From positions 1,116,001-1,180,000 of the forward strand of contig NHZP01000013.1 in NCBI GenBank assembly GCA_003313425.1: a stretch of DNA of 64,000 nucleotides, in the 5' to 3' direction. The number at the start of each line of letters is the position of its first letter. Position 1 is the first letter of the stretch. This document shows positions 37,876-53,166 of this stretch, piece by piece. The stretch comes from Pseudopyrenochaeta lycopersici (lineage: Eukaryota; Ascomycota; Dothideomycetes; Pleosporales; Pseudopyrenochaetaceae). The position numbers were made by a program, and so were the translations under genes. The notes beneath the pieces are model-generated. The model was not told where the DNA came from and ran no database searches. It was given only the letters and a program-made list of their open reading frames with translations.

Positions 37876-38889
37876 CTACTCAATAACCTTCTTGAACAGG
37901 TACGAAATGGCCGGGATAGGCGTAGTGGATTTGGTATGCTTCTTCCGAATCTTACCGTGTGGTACCATTTTGGAGTCCACCTCCCACACATAAGTCTCTA
38001 CCTGCCTGTCCTCTGCATTAGCCACAACTATCTGTACTGCCACAAAATCTCCAATCGGAAAGCCACACCAAGGCGTTGAAGGGCGAAGCAAGGGAACTGA
38101 TTGGCGTGACTTCCAGACTAGGAGGTAGTTGCAGTAGAGATCCATCTTGCTCTTCTCCCGCTTACTCAGCTTGCCCTTAGTCTTTCGAACGATCAGCCTC
38201 CAATTCCATTCGAAGTTATTGGTGTATATATAGGCGTCTGAAAATTCGATAGCTAAGAAGAAGCCAGATCTGATATTATCGAAGAAATCGCTGTCTGAGA
38301 AGTTCATGATCTTGTCAAATGCTTGGCAGATATGTTTGTTGTTGTCTAATTCAGCACTACTCATTGGAAAAGCGCTGCAATCTCGATCAAATACTGGGAC
38401 GAATGTCCAAATAATACCACGGTTACGTTCTTTTGCTTGTAGCAACGGAAGCATGTCCCATCCTGCTTGCCAATAGGAGCGTCCTGCGTCGACGTTGACC
38501 TGGACTTTGAGGAGCGAGATATTGAGACGAGCCTCAGGGACGAATGTGTCGAGGAAATCGGCTAGATCCCGAATATGGATGGAGACTTCAACATTGTTGT
38601 AGAAGAGAGGTCGAAACTCGGCGCGTATCTGCCGGCAAACGGTGTTGAGGCCAATGCATGACTTGGTTTGCCAGATCCCACGCTTTGATGGACAATATAG
38701 ATCAAGGCTACCATTCGAATCGGCAGCGGCGTATTCGTAAACTCGGTTGCGGATCTCGGCCGGTAGGAGTACGAAAGGAAAGGGCTTTACATCTGCATCC
38801 CAGGTCTCAGTCTCAGTAGACGTATTCATGGTCGGTGTCTCAAAAGAGCAATATCGGAGCTCCTCTCGGATTCGATCGAGATATCGCAT
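37876..38889 (-). CDS. F-box/2EXR-like fungal protein, function unknown
   Basis: A single exon of 337 residues. The segment FPFVLLPAEIRNRVYEYA is the short F-box-like helix pair (LPxEIRxxIYxY) found at the start of a large, lineage-expanded family in Dothideomycetes, followed by LNTVCRQIRAEFRPLFYNN, also a family mark. The rest (about 200 residues) is not recognisable. Such proteins are thought to relate to F-box substrate adaptors, but no role is shown. A second in-frame ATG (about 38829, MNTSTETETWD) is a fair alternative start because it lies closer to the conserved block. Confidence 0.75.
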   Translation of the reverse strand: MRYLDRIREELRYCSFETPTMNTSTETETWDADVKPFPFVLLPAEIRNRVYEYAAADSNGSLDLYCPSKRGIWQTKSCIGLNTVCRQIRAEFRPLFYNNVEVSIHIRDLADFLDTFVPEARLNISLLKVQVNVDAGRSYWQAGWDMLPLLQAKERNRGIIWTFVPVFDRDCSAFPMSSAELDNNKHICQAFDKIMNFSDSDFFDNIRSGFFLAIEFSDAYIYTNNFEWNWRLIVRKTKGKLSKREKSKMDLYCNYLLVWKSRQSVPLLRPSTPWCGFPIGDFVAVQIVVANAEDRQVETYVWEVDSKMVPHGKIRKKHTKSTTPIPAISYLFKKVIE

Positions 38890-39453
38890 AATTATCGTAA
38901 TTTTAAGTTATAAGTTTGGCGGATGACTAATGAATGCCGCTCATAGGTTGTTCAATGGGCGCCAAAGACCACCTCGAATAACGATTCAATAGTGATTGGT
39001 AGATCCAGTTCTCAGTTGAGTAGAGTGTTGTGTGTGTGATGGAGACTGAGAATGTGCAGGAGCAATTTATGAACATAGTACGTCCAAGGTGAAGGAATAT
39101 GTCGGGGATAATTCACGGAGTGTTGCCCCAGCCCCCTAATATCTGTGCCACTAGATACGTCAGGACTTGATTGAAAGGTAGTGAAAAGTTATTTTATCTT
39201 CATTTGGAAAGGACCAACAAGTACAATTTCAGTCAAGGTCATAAGTCAGCAACACTGCAGTGGCCTCTACGTACTCTACTTCACTAATCTTTCAGGTCGC
39301 GTTACCTATCTCCCCATGCTCGCCATACCGCATGGTAACTGTCACGTTAGTATCAAGAAAGCACAAACACTAGCGCTGATAGGCTCACCTTCCATAGGCC
39401 TAGCCTGAAACGCTCCGGTCAGATTTTTCTCCTTCTCAGGAACACTGGCTCGC
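38890..39453. other. Intergenic region upstream of the F-box-like gene
   Basis: 564 bp with the promoter of the F-box-like gene and the 3' flank of the P450. No gene or repeat recognised. Confidence 0.5.
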
Positions 39454-40908
39454 TCAGTTCCAGACTAAATCAATTCTCTCCCCCTTAACCTTCGAATTAA
39501 ACCACTCGAAGATTTCAACCTCATCTTGCACGGCCCTCGCCCCTTCCAATACGTTAGTCTTCGCCAGCCTTTCCGTCGTGAATTGCAGCTCCATTGTCGC
39601 CAGGCTTCTCGCAATACATGCTCTACTACCTGCCCCAAACGCGAACCAGTACTTTGACATCTCTTCCGTAGCGTTCAACCAACGTTCGGGCCTGAAACAT
39701 TGGGGCTCGGGGAAAACAATGGGGTTGAAGTGCAGTTCGTACGCCGAGCAACCGACGACCGAACCAGAAGGAAAGTAGGTATTTTTGAATTCCCAACCTC
39801 CCTGGGGTACAAGATGAGGAAGGCGGGTTGGATTTGCCATGCTGATTCGGAGAGCTTCTTTAACAACCGCGTTGACATAGGGTAGTCCTTGGGCATCCAA
39901 AGACTGCGCACCGAGTGCCGCATTCTTGTTGACTTCTTGCTTTAGCTTCTCGTATTCCTCTGGAAACAGCGTAAGGTTCCGGATAATGGTCGCTAGATTC
40001 ATACCCGTCGAGTCTGTTCCGGCGAAAATCAAGTCCTTGCACTGCACTCTGACTTCCGCGTCACTCATTCCCGCATCTAACAGACGGCCTGGAAATGTGG
40101 TAGACTTTGCTGAGGTATTTCTAACCAGATTCCCTACAAATTTATCAACTAATGACATACTGTCGCTTGTCTCACGATCAGCCTGCCATTTAGTAACTGC
40201 CCATTCCAGCCAAATGAATAGCGTATTCGGCAAGTAGAAAAATCGTCCGACAGCTACGAATGCGTCCACAAAGGCACTGACGCTAAGTACTGGGCCCCGC
40301 TCGCTTACTCCATCGTAATTTTCTCGAAAAAGATGCGTAGAGACTGCATCCACTGCTAAACTCCTCGTTAAGTTCAATACGTTCACTGGTTGCTTTGTCT
40401 TTGCCTCCTCTTGTAGCCTCTGCACCATACGGTCGACGCAACCCCAAATGGCGCTTTCATTTTCCCTGAGCGCCTTTGCTGAGAACAGTGGCATCACAGC
40501 TTTAGCTCTTGGATTTCTATATTCCGCATCCGTCGTCGAGAAGATAGTCTTATGCATGTCGATGTCGAAGTTCGCATAACAAGGAGCTTTGGGGAAACCG
40601 CCTTTACTTACGTAAATTGCCGATATGGCATCGGCGTCATTAATGTCGACTTCGTTGGGAGAGACGCGGATATAAGAGCCATATTGTTGGTGAAGCTGAT
40701 GAATTACGCTGGCTTCGTCGCCGACGTAAGCGTGGTAGTATAGCCATAAGGATGTCACTTTTGCAAGTACTGGGCCAGGGATGTGAGAGAGAGGATGGAA
40801 GTATACCCGATAAGAAGACCGGACGGCAAAGAGGAATGCAAGAAGAAAAATTAACAGAGCGATGGGGTTGCTTTCGACCGTGCCAAGGACGACTTCAAGG
40901 ATAGCCAT
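39454..40908 (-). CDS. Cytochrome P450 monooxygenase
   Basis: A single exon of 484 residues. N-terminal membrane anchor (NPIALLIFLLAFLFAVRSS), Pro-rich hinge (HPLSHIPGPVLAK), YGSYIRVSPNEVDI typical of fungal P450s of the pisatin-demethylase/trichothecene-oxygenase type, I-helix FAGTDSTGMN (A-G-x-D-T/S oxygen-activation motif), K-helix KEALR (ExxR), FRPERW, and the heme loop FGAGSRACIA with the Cys ligand (Gly after the Cys is Ala, allowed). It needs an ER cytochrome P450 reductase. The substrate is unknown; no biosynthetic partner genes adjoin it, so it may act in detoxification or in a pathway encoded elsewhere. Intronless, which is unusual for this class. Confidence 0.93.
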   Translation of the reverse strand: MAILEVVLGTVESNPIALLIFLLAFLFAVRSSYRVYFHPLSHIPGPVLAKVTSLWLYYHAYVGDEASVIHQLHQQYGSYIRVSPNEVDINDADAISAIYVSKGGFPKAPCYANFDIDMHKTIFSTTDAEYRNPRAKAVMPLFSAKALRENESAIWGCVDRMVQRLQEEAKTKQPVNVLNLTRSLAVDAVSTHLFRENYDGVSERGPVLSVSAFVDAFVAVGRFFYLPNTLFIWLEWAVTKWQADRETSDSMSLVDKFVGNLVRNTSAKSTTFPGRLLDAGMSDAEVRVQCKDLIFAGTDSTGMNLATIIRNLTLFPEEYEKLKQEVNKNAALGAQSLDAQGLPYVNAVVKEALRISMANPTRLPHLVPQGGWEFKNTYFPSGSVVGCSAYELHFNPIVFPEPQCFRPERWLNATEEMSKYWFAFGAGSRACIARSLATMELQFTTERLAKTNVLEGARAVQDEVEIFEWFNSKVKGERIDLVWN

Positions 40909-42345
40909 TGCGGCTGAGTGAGATTGGACGTTTGGACCTGCATCCTGATGCCACAGCTTTTATGGGTTGTTATGGGAGTCACCATTGCCCAATGGAGGGG
41001 TCGAGTGCCCGCGTTATCGATAACACCGATAAGCTTCTCCTTGGACAAGAAACTTTGACAACAACATCAGCATTCTCTCGTGATGTCCCTCTTCACATAC
41101 CGCTTATCTCAATACCCTCCCGAAATTTTGCAGGTTGTTTTCAAGTCTTTTAAATATTCTGAAGTGCATAGAGAATGGCAGCACATTAGTGTAACATTTC
41201 CCGCCCTTTGGCCTGCCCGCATGAGTTTGGTGCTGTAAGACCCAGAACTTAGGAAACACCCTCACGCCACGACGACTTCAAGGTGGGATATTTGTTTCCT
41301 GAAATCTCCAATATAATCCGTGTTGCTGCTCAGCACCCCTAGCAAAAGTTAGCTTGGAAAGCATGCAGGCGCCAACAGGCTGGTGCTGTTCCACAGGCTC
41401 GCCACAAGGTCAAGGCGTAGCTCAAAGCGTAGCTCCAACCTTAGGAGTGCTGCAACAAACTATCAAATCGAGCAAGCTTGTGGTAAAAAGGAAAAGAAGG
41501 AGTTGGTGCATCTTGCTGAGGAATGTTCTCCAAAACTGACCCGGACCACTATTGCGCCGAGGATTCCGAATTGGGCAAATGTTCAAGAGAAAGTGGCGAT
41601 TGGCGAAAAGAATCAAACGCGCTGGTTGGGGGACAATTATTGTACAACTGAAAGAGTGGTAGTAGGGTGATTAGACCAAAACGGTATTGTGCGGGAGCGT
41701 CACACGTGAAGATTCGCGCAGCTATCGCCGTGGTGGGGACGGGCTCATGGCCGATAATGGCATTCTTCCGATCTTGGGATCCACTCTCGACATTCCAAAA
41801 AGGGATTTGATTCTGTTCTTGAGTCCCAATGGGACCTTTGGAGCTTGGAAATAACTCGGCACCGCATGATCAGCGGTTTAAGTAACAAGCCGATGCTAGG
41901 GATCGGAGTAATCATAGTCCGGGGTTCGGGAATTCGCGCCATCAATTTTTCAAGTGCCGTCAGGTGCCACTAGTAAATGAAGCGCATGGGTTCCCCACAA
42001 TGTATGTGGATCCCTCCCGTAGTATAAACCTACATTATCCAGGAGCACGGACCAATCGGGGCATGGTCTCCAGGACGCGCTCCAAAACAGGGTGGAGAAC
42101 CTACCGACTTTGGATCGTCCGTGTATAGTGGGGTGTCATTTAGAACAACCATTGGACTCATGGCCAAGTCACCGAGCGACCGAATAGCTGTCAACGATGA
42201 CGGCAACGATTCCAGGTTCTGGTAGCGGGCCGACCACCTCATGTGACATGCCTCTGGATGCGCGCTTTGGTCGGGGTTGAGATTCTTATAAGGTGTTAAC
42301 TCTGCTCTTCAAGATCTAGACGGACAACAGCTTGTCGATCTCAAG
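40909..42345. other. Divergent intergenic region, P450 / GH5
   Basis: 1.4 kb with both promoters. A TATA-like TTATAAGG at about 42286-42293 precedes the GH5 start. Short frames around 41354-41670 have no family features. Confidence 0.5.
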
Positions 42346-43678
42346 ATGCGTCTCTTCGCCCCTCTCCTTTCTCTGGCGACACTGCCCTCGCTCCTTCATG
42401 CCTTCCCAAATACCCCCTTCAAGGCTTCCACCCAATGGATTCTCGACTCTACTGGCGCAAACTTCACTTACGTTGGAGTCAATTGGCCTGGAGCGGGTGA
42501 AGTCATGATCCCCGAAGGCCTACAGTATCAATCCATTGCATCGATCGTATCAAAAATCAAGAGCTTGAACATGAATGTCGTGCGCCTTACGTTTGCCATT
42601 GAGATGATCGACGACATCAAGGATAGAGGCGGTGACGTGACAGTTCAGAGGGCTTTCCAGAAGGCCTTGGGAGATACCAATGGGGCGACGGTGTGGAATC
42701 AAGTCGTGAAGAATAATCCGCAATTCACTACATCGACAACACGGCTGCAGGTATGTCACGTAATACCGCTATGACGATGAACTATAATACTCACAATTAG
42801 AAAGGTCTATGATGCGATCGCTGCCGAGCTCGCAAGGCAGCAAATCTACGTCCATCTCGACAATCACATGTCGAAGGGAAAGTGGTGCTGTAGCGGTAAC
42901 GATGGAAACACTTGGTTTGGAGACACAGATTTCAATGTCAACAACTGGAAGCGCGGTTTGCAATTCATGGCCGACTATGTAAATCTCCACTCTTTCACGG
43001 AACCTAGAGCAAGGCTGACAGTAAATACAGAGCAAGAGATGGCCCAACATGGTTGGTATCGGCCTTCGGAATGAGTTCCGTAAGCCTGACGTTGCCGGAT
43101 CCTCGCTGCCATACACTTGGCCAGTCTGGTATGACCAGAACAAGGCTGCAGCTGACATCGTTAACGCCGCGAACCCCAATATATTGGTTTTCTTGTCTGG
43201 TTTGGACTACGATACAAAACTAACACCTCTTCCTTCAGCCGTTGATCTGGGCGACGGCAGGAAATTCCTGTTGACGGATTTCAGTTACCGGAACAAACTA
43301 GTGCTTGAGTTGCACAATTACCAGAACTCTGCGACAAATTGCGGTGATATAGAAGGTGGGCTTTGGAATAATGGCTTCCGCGCCACCTGGCCAACCGTGG
43401 TCAACCGCATGCCCGTCGTTCTCACAGAGTTCGGTTTCTCCCAGGCAGATAATTCATACAACAGTGTATATGCCACTTGTTTGAGAAAACTAATGCCGCA
43501 ATGGCAGTCAGGTTGGACAGTGTGGGTGATCGCCGGAAGCTACTATATCCGCAGCGGTACGCAGGATTATGAGGAAACCTGGGGTCTGGTAAACCATGAT
43601 TGGAGTGGCTGGAGAAACAACGATGCTATCAATGCATTGAAAGGAATGGTCACTTCGACTCTCGCGTCGGTGCAGTAG
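42346..43678 (+). CDS. Secreted glycoside hydrolase family 5 enzyme (endoglucanase-like)
   Basis: Three exons: 42346-42750, 42805-42978, 43031-43678 (408 residues). Signal peptide MRLFAPLLSLATLPSLLHAF. The (beta/alpha)8 glycosidase landmarks are visible: NFTYVGVNWPGAGE near the start, NMNVVRLTFAIEM, YVHLDNHMSKGKWCC, MVGIGLRNEFRKP with the acid/base Glu in NE, LELHNYQNS, and PVVLTEFGFS with the nucleophile Glu. GH5 members of this kind cut beta-1,4-glucans or related glycans. The intron-1 acceptor must be the AAAG at 42801-42804: using the TAG four bases earlier gives a stop at once. Context: plant-wall genes at 47, 48 and 53 kb. Confidence 0.9.
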
Positions 43679-47797
<4,119 letters not shown>

Positions 47798-48263
47798 ATG
47801 TCGGTCCGTGTGTGAGGGTTTGGTGAAATTGTAACTGGTGGATTATAGGAGAGACAGTGTGGATCGTCAACTTCGGCCTGGACGCGGGTCGGTGGCTAGA
47901 TGGCTTTGCGGGATGCTGGACACTCGTTAACTCTCTTTTCATTTGTTTCCCATCGACAGTCGTTTTCGCTACTAGTGGCTTTTGGGAAACTGTAGCAGGG
48001 AAATGTCAGTAGGAGCCGAGCTAGCAGGGTTCCTTGATTCATTCTACATACCTTTGAAGCAAAATGACGTGATTCTCCCTGAAGAATTAGCCAATGTGAG
48101 CTGTGTCGACTTTTGTACGTTTGCACACACCTATGATACGACGCACACCAACTTGTGATACGATGATAAAATTGCAAATGTTTGCTGATAAGCTATATAC
48201 ACGGAAAACTAAAGTGTGGGCACTAAGTATATACAAGAACACGCACTTCTCTAGTTGCGGAGC
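47798..48263. other. Convergent intergenic region, cutinase 2 / pectate lyase
   Basis: 466 bp holding two 3' ends facing each other. Nothing else recognised. Confidence 0.5.
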
Positions 48264-49472
48264 TTAGTAGCTGCTCGGCACAAGAGAGTTCGCCCAGTCT
48301 TCTACGTTACTAAACCGGCTTTCGACATCATCAGGTATGCCGTTTCCATTTGCGTCAACCCACTGCGTACCACTTGCAATAGTCCCGGGACCGTTCATTG
48401 GGCTTGCGTTCTCATCGCTGATCAGCTGGCCGACCTTTCCATAACTCTGTAATTCGGTGACAAGACGCTTGTCAACAGCATCTCGGACTTTGCTCGCTCC
48501 AGCTGATGACTCAGCGAGCTTCAAGGCGTCTGCTGCGGACAGTATCTTTGCAGGTGCTGGGAAAGCAAACTTGGTGGTCTGGATAACCATGCCGCCATAG
48601 TTCGACGAGGAAGCGCCGAGCTGCACGCCATTGAGCGCGCCATTCTTGTCAGAGTCGTAGAAGTTTGCCTCAACGTAGCCTTTGAAGTTGGCGTTTCCAC
48701 GCGTGAATGCAGTCACGGACGTACTTGGACCAGATATGAAGTAGTTGCCGACAATGTTCGCTTCAGAAACGGCGCTCGAGTCGCCGGCAATGTATCCACC
48801 GCCTCCGCCCCAGTTGTAAATAACGTTGTTGGTGAAGTCATTTGTGCCTTTGACTTTCGGGTTGCGGGTCTTATTGTCGATATAGAAATTGCGGAACAGC
48901 GAAATGCCGTTGCCGAGGTCGGTCTGCATCAGACCACCGCATGAATGTGTCTCAAGGCCTTGTGCAATAATGCTGTTCTGGATTGTGATATTGCCAACTT
49001 CGCTTCCAGAGATGGAGAAGGTCTCATCGCGACCCCATGATACGGAAATATGGTCGAAAATCATATTGGAGCCTTCAGCAATGGTAATGCCGTCTTTGCC
49101 ACTCGTTCCACCTTTGCCCATACGGATGCGGATATATCGCACTATAGCATCATCTGCGTTCGAGAAACTCCAGCCGTTTCCGTATACGGTGATTCCGTCT
49201 CCAGGCGCTGTCTGACCTAGAATGCTGATACGTTTCGAGACGACTAGACGCTCCGATATCTTGATAAGTCCACCAACGGAGAAAACGACGATACGATCTG
49301 GTTGTGAGACAGCATCGCGTAGCGAGCCAGCACCGGAGTCGTTCAAATTGCTGACAACATACACCTTGCCGTTGCGGCCACCGATTGCGTTACGACCGAA
49401 GCCTTCCGCACCTGGGAAGGCGATTGCAGAGACCGTGCTGGCCAGCAGCGGAAGAAAGGATAGAATATGCAT
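48264..49472 (-). CDS. Secreted pectate lyase-like polysaccharide lyase (PL1)
   Basis: A single exon of 402 residues with signal peptide MHILSFLPLLASTVSA. The opening AFPGAEGFGRNAIGGRNGKV and VVSNLNDSGAGSLRDAV, then FSVGGLI, are the signature start of PL1 right-handed beta-helix lyases; SNMIFDHISVSWGRDETF is the conserved strand with the Asp/His of the Ca2+ and substrate region, and NWGGGGGYIAGD follows. The enzyme would cleave de-esterified pectate by beta-elimination, following the pectin methylesterase encoded at 53.2 kb. The C terminus (DANGNGIPDDVESRF) holds a Ca-binding-like DxNxNGxPD loop, frequent in this subgroup. A TTGGTGGA element lies 167 nt upstream. Confidence 0.92.
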   Translation of the reverse strand: MHILSFLPLLASTVSAIAFPGAEGFGRNAIGGRNGKVYVVSNLNDSGAGSLRDAVSQPDRIVVFSVGGLIKISERLVVSKRISILGQTAPGDGITVYGNGWSFSNADDAIVRYIRIRMGKGGTSGKDGITIAEGSNMIFDHISVSWGRDETFSISGSEVGNITIQNSIIAQGLETHSCGGLMQTDLGNGISLFRNFYIDNKTRNPKVKGTNDFTNNVIYNWGGGGGYIAGDSSAVSEANIVGNYFISGPSTSVTAFTRGNANFKGYVEANFYDSDKNGALNGVQLGASSSNYGGMVIQTTKFAFPAPAKILSAADALKLAESSAGASKVRDAVDKRLVTELQSYGKVGQLISDENASPMNGPGTIASGTQWVDANGNGIPDDVESRFSNVEDWANSLVPSSY

Positions 49473-51721
49473 TGTCGAGACCAGCGAAAGGAATAGAGAA
49501 TATCGAGGGATGACAACAGGACGGTAGAAACCATGTGGTTAATCAACGCTTATTAAAAAGATTTAAGGAGGATCCCCGCGAACCACATGTTTCGTTTGCT
49601 CGGCCCATGCTAAGAACGGCTTAGGCGTATTGTTTAGTTTGGTGGAGTAACATAAGGTTGTTGTTTGCCTTTAATTTACTTCGAGGTTTGATCGACAGGT
49701 GTGTAAAGCAAGCGCAAAATCCTCCAATCATCACATCTAGTGCAGACAGGGGTATTTTAATCAAGTTCAACTGTACTGGAACTCAATGCAGCCCTTATAG
49801 TGTTCAAGCGGCATATTCTTTTACCGAACCTGAACGCCAGTGTTCCATCACCTTCGAAGCCGCACTTGCCGCAATCTCCATAATACACTATTTCTGTCCA
49901 GCTTTCGCCTCTGTCACAAGAATACTTTGTCTGCGAATGCAGCGATGAAATTCACCAAGGATGCATCACAGTCGGTGGCACCCTTTTTGCACAATCGGCA
50001 AAGTAAGTTTTTCTTGTGCTCCCTTCTTCCAGACTAATACAGTTTTTCTCCAATCGGTGCCTTATGTTCCGGCAAGTAGCCATATGATAAACTAGCAACC
50101 CCGCCCCAATATTGCGCTCACTTGTTGTATATACGAATTTATATCGTCTGAAATCCTTACATCTAAAAGGGAAAAAGCCAGAGCGGATCCGCATAGTAGC
50201 ATGAATTGGGCGCATATTCAAGATTAATGGGTTTGCTATTGCAGCCATGCATATTTGTAGCCCGGAATTATGCGCAACGTCATACTCCTAGAGTGACCTT
50301 ATACATATAGTATATGCGACGACTTAGATGCGAGTGTATATGAAGCGTTGGGCTAAGCAGAACAGAAGGCACTGGTTGCATGACCCTGACAACTTCGACG
50401 CCGAAAAGCTTTTGCCGAAGCCTCCTAGCCTATTCTACACAGTCCATAATGCATGAGATCGATCCTAAAGATGATTAAATCGACATGATACTTGCACTCA
50501 CTGCTGCCAAATGCACCATTGGAGAGGAGCCAACGGTCTCATGCTTCAGCTAGCCAAGCCAAATATATTGATTAATTATAACTCACACATATAGCTTCTC
50601 GATATTTCTCGGAATTATAAGTTAACAAAGCTTGCAAAAGCTTCGAGCCCTTGGCACGTGTCGTCAATGAACATGTGACACCCTGTTGGCCATCCATTTC
50701 ATCTGACGTTTAGTTCCCAGCGGTCAATGTCTTCGTGTTGTTGAGAAGGAAGTTGATCGAGATGGACTGAGCGATACAGTTCAACAGTTTTTTTCCAAGT
50801 GCGTCATCGCATCTTTGGCGGCATGCCTTTAAATCCTTCTCCCTTGTCTTCAAAACCACTGGAATGTGAACTTGCGCAAACACTACGAAGGGCCTGACGC
50901 CTTATCTTCAATGCCTATTAAATTTAGGAAGTCGTCCCTTTAAGTGGAACGCAAGCTCGCACTCCATCACGCCAAAAAACATGCATTTACTCTGAGAGAA
51001 TCCAGAACCCTGATTGCACACAGAGTTCCTAAGGATGCGAACATGTAGGTACTCGACACGAAGGGCTGCTGCTCGTATTAGGACGGAAGGCGAGAACCGT
51101 ACTTTAATACCCATGATTTAGGCTGGTCATGAGAGACGGAGCAATCGGCCGTATATAAACAGGACAGTCATGTTGTACTTTGCTCTTGAAGGCGCAACGC
51201 GATGCGTGCGTTGCCAAGGAACGCGTCTAGAACGTGAACTTTGCAGGTATGACTGAGTCAGCGCGACACAGTTTCAACTCAGAGCACCCTGGTATCTTCT
51301 GATTTACTCAGAAGGATATTGTTGATGCACTAGGTCTAGGCCGTTCATAGCCCTGCTCAGGACCGACGTGCAATACACATTTGGCAGTCCTTAATAATCA
51401 TTGATTTTTCCACAAGAACCAAGAGCGTCTTCTCACTTGATTTGAGGCCCAACGAGGTATTTGCAGCCTCGCAAGCCGCCATGAATGGTTCGTTGCATTG
51501 AAAAAAAGGCTTTGCCTAAGAATCAGGCGGGACCGGCCGGTGGTTGTCCATTCGCCCTCCTTGGATTGACATGCGAGTGAAATCAGCACTCAAGATTGCT
51601 GTCAGGCATAGAATGCATTGTTTGGCGGTTGAAGTCTCTATTGTTGGCTTTTGGAGACGTATTGGGATATATAGTGAGTGTCCATGTAGTGTTTAGTGGT
51701 CGAAGAGCTCCGAGATATATC
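49473..51721. other. Intergenic region upstream of pectate lyase
   Basis: 2.2 kb of AT-rich DNA with short frames only. It carries the pectate lyase promoter at its left end. No repeat or gene recognised in 50-51.7 kb. Confidence 0.5.
49639..49646 (+). promoter_or_regulatory. Galacturonate-responsive-element-like core upstream of pectate lyase
   Basis: TTGGTGGA, 167 nt before the pectate lyase ATG (gene on the minus strand). It matches the core of the Aspergillus galacturonate element TYATTGGTGGA, without the flanking TYA. A 7-8 bp word is expected by chance several times in 64 kb. Confidence 0.4.
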
Positions 51722-52465
51722 TCAAAGCGGAGTGCGACTGGCGTGCTTTCGCTGAGTACTGCGTGCAAAGGCCCCTGGATTGTGGAGGTCGTCGTGAACA
51801 GCATCAGAGCTTGAAGAAACAGGTGAATACTTGCGCTTCATTGGCGATGCTGAACCTGAAACAAAAACCCTTGGAAGAGCATCACGATCACAAACTGCTG
51901 TTGCGGACGATGAAGTGATGTCTTGGCGGACGTGTCCAGGATGCTCATGATCCGCTGTAATGGTTTGAGATTGAGATGCGAGTCGGTTTTTCACGCGCTC
52001 ATACGAGCCGTCAGTTTTTTCTTCTCTTGGTGGTGTGGCCCTTAAAACCTGCTGTGACCTTGGGTGCTGGTTGACCACCCTTTGCGCATATGTTGAGTGA
52101 ACCGCTAGGCCGCGTACAAGCGCACCAGATAAAGCAGGCGAGAGTTGGCAGAGGTCGAGTAAAACTCTTTTCAGAGCGCGAGTCTCGCATGTGTCAATGA
52201 TTTGGGCAAGCTGATGACGTTTGATTGGGCGAGCTTGATGACACGGACCAGCCTTTCGGACAGAGGCTGCGGACATATACCACCCGCTTTTGATTTGATC
52301 TGCATCACTGGGGGATGATTTTCTCTTGAAATAAGTCGGAAGTTGCGGCTGTCGGGGGGGCTTTGTAGGCCGTTGCTCTGGTTCTGGGGAGGAGAGAGTA
52401 AGATCGATCGTGTCGATATCGTTCTCTAAAGCTTCCCAATTGTGGTTTTCATGTGACAACGACAT
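51722..52465 (-). CDS. Fungal protein of unknown function, partly disordered
   Basis: A single exon of 247 residues from ATG 52465 (ACATGTCGT on the sense strand is in a purine-poor context; an open stretch continues upstream but reads as Arg/Leu-rich leader). After an acidic, SUMO-interaction-like run (DTIDLTLSSPEPEQRP) comes a compact helical segment, QLAQIIDTCETRALKRVLL followed by LCQLSPALSGALVRGLA, which looks like a real folded domain. The C-terminal third is low-complexity, Ser-rich and basic. No named family recognised. The DxIDLTLSSPEP segment suggests a nuclear protein (inference). Confidence 0.6.
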   Translation of the reverse strand: MSLSHENHNWEALENDIDTIDLTLSSPEPEQRPTKPPRQPQLPTYFKRKSSPSDADQIKSGWYMSAASVRKAGPCHQARPIKRHQLAQIIDTCETRALKRVLLDLCQLSPALSGALVRGLAVHSTYAQRVVNQHPRSQQVLRATPPREEKTDGSYERVKNRLASQSQTITADHEHPGHVRQDITSSSATAVCDRDALPRVFVSGSASPMKRKYSPVSSSSDAVHDDLHNPGAFARSTQRKHASRTPL

Positions 52466-53166
52466 GTTTCGTGAATAATAGAAGGTGTACAGAGCAAGGA
52501 GCCAGGTCCGATGGTGGCGGTGTCTAAGTGGAAGCCTCAGACGTGGCCGCGTTGTCGGACAAGGATTAAGGGAGGTCTGAGTTGACATCATCGCTAGTGC
52601 AGCCTCTTTGATGTTCGCCAGTTCACGTGCTGATCGCTCCAGCGCACGGACGCTCTCTTATCCTCATAGTCTTCCCCGCAAACTGCTCCAAGACCACGAC
52701 GACGAGATGCATTCCCCGCATCGGACTACCGGATACAACACTCTAGAATATGTTTCTACCACGCGGTACGTGTACGGGTAGTAATTGTCCGCCCTTCATT
52801 CTTCTTCTGTAACGCGCTACAATCAAGGGGAAGCTGCCCGCACGGACTAAAGTTAAATCCCACCAACCAGCCAGCTTTGCGGTTCCTACTGGAGCTTTCC
52901 CATGGAATTTTAGTCTGGGGTACACCTGGCGTAAATCCTCCGATGGCGTTGTTTCGGCATCTGTAAATGCTCAAAGACCACGAGCATGCGGCTTAAAAAA
53001 CATGGTTTCAAAGAACGTGGACCACTAAAGGGAGGTCCCGTAATTTAGACGGACAAATGCTTACGTCTGGTAGCATACTTGGATTTCCTTATATATTCTC
53101 GGCAGCGCCTGGCGTCTTATCCTCATCTTCATTCGCTCCATCCACCAATAACTTCATATCATCAAG
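52466..53166. promoter_or_regulatory. Divergent region with pectin methylesterase promoter
   Basis: 701 bp between opposite starts. Contains a TATA-like TATATATT at 53090-53097 and two CCACCAA cores (52860-52866 and 53142-53148). Confidence 0.5.
53141..53151 (-). promoter_or_regulatory. Full match to the fungal galacturonate-responsive element before the PME gene
   Basis: TCCACCAATAA, the reverse complement of TTATTGGTGGA, which fits the TYATTGGTGGA motif reported for pectin/galacturonate genes of Aspergillus. It ends 15 nt before the ATG and lies downstream of the TATA-like box, so it may be in the leader. A second CCACCAA core is at 52860-52866. Confidence 0.45.
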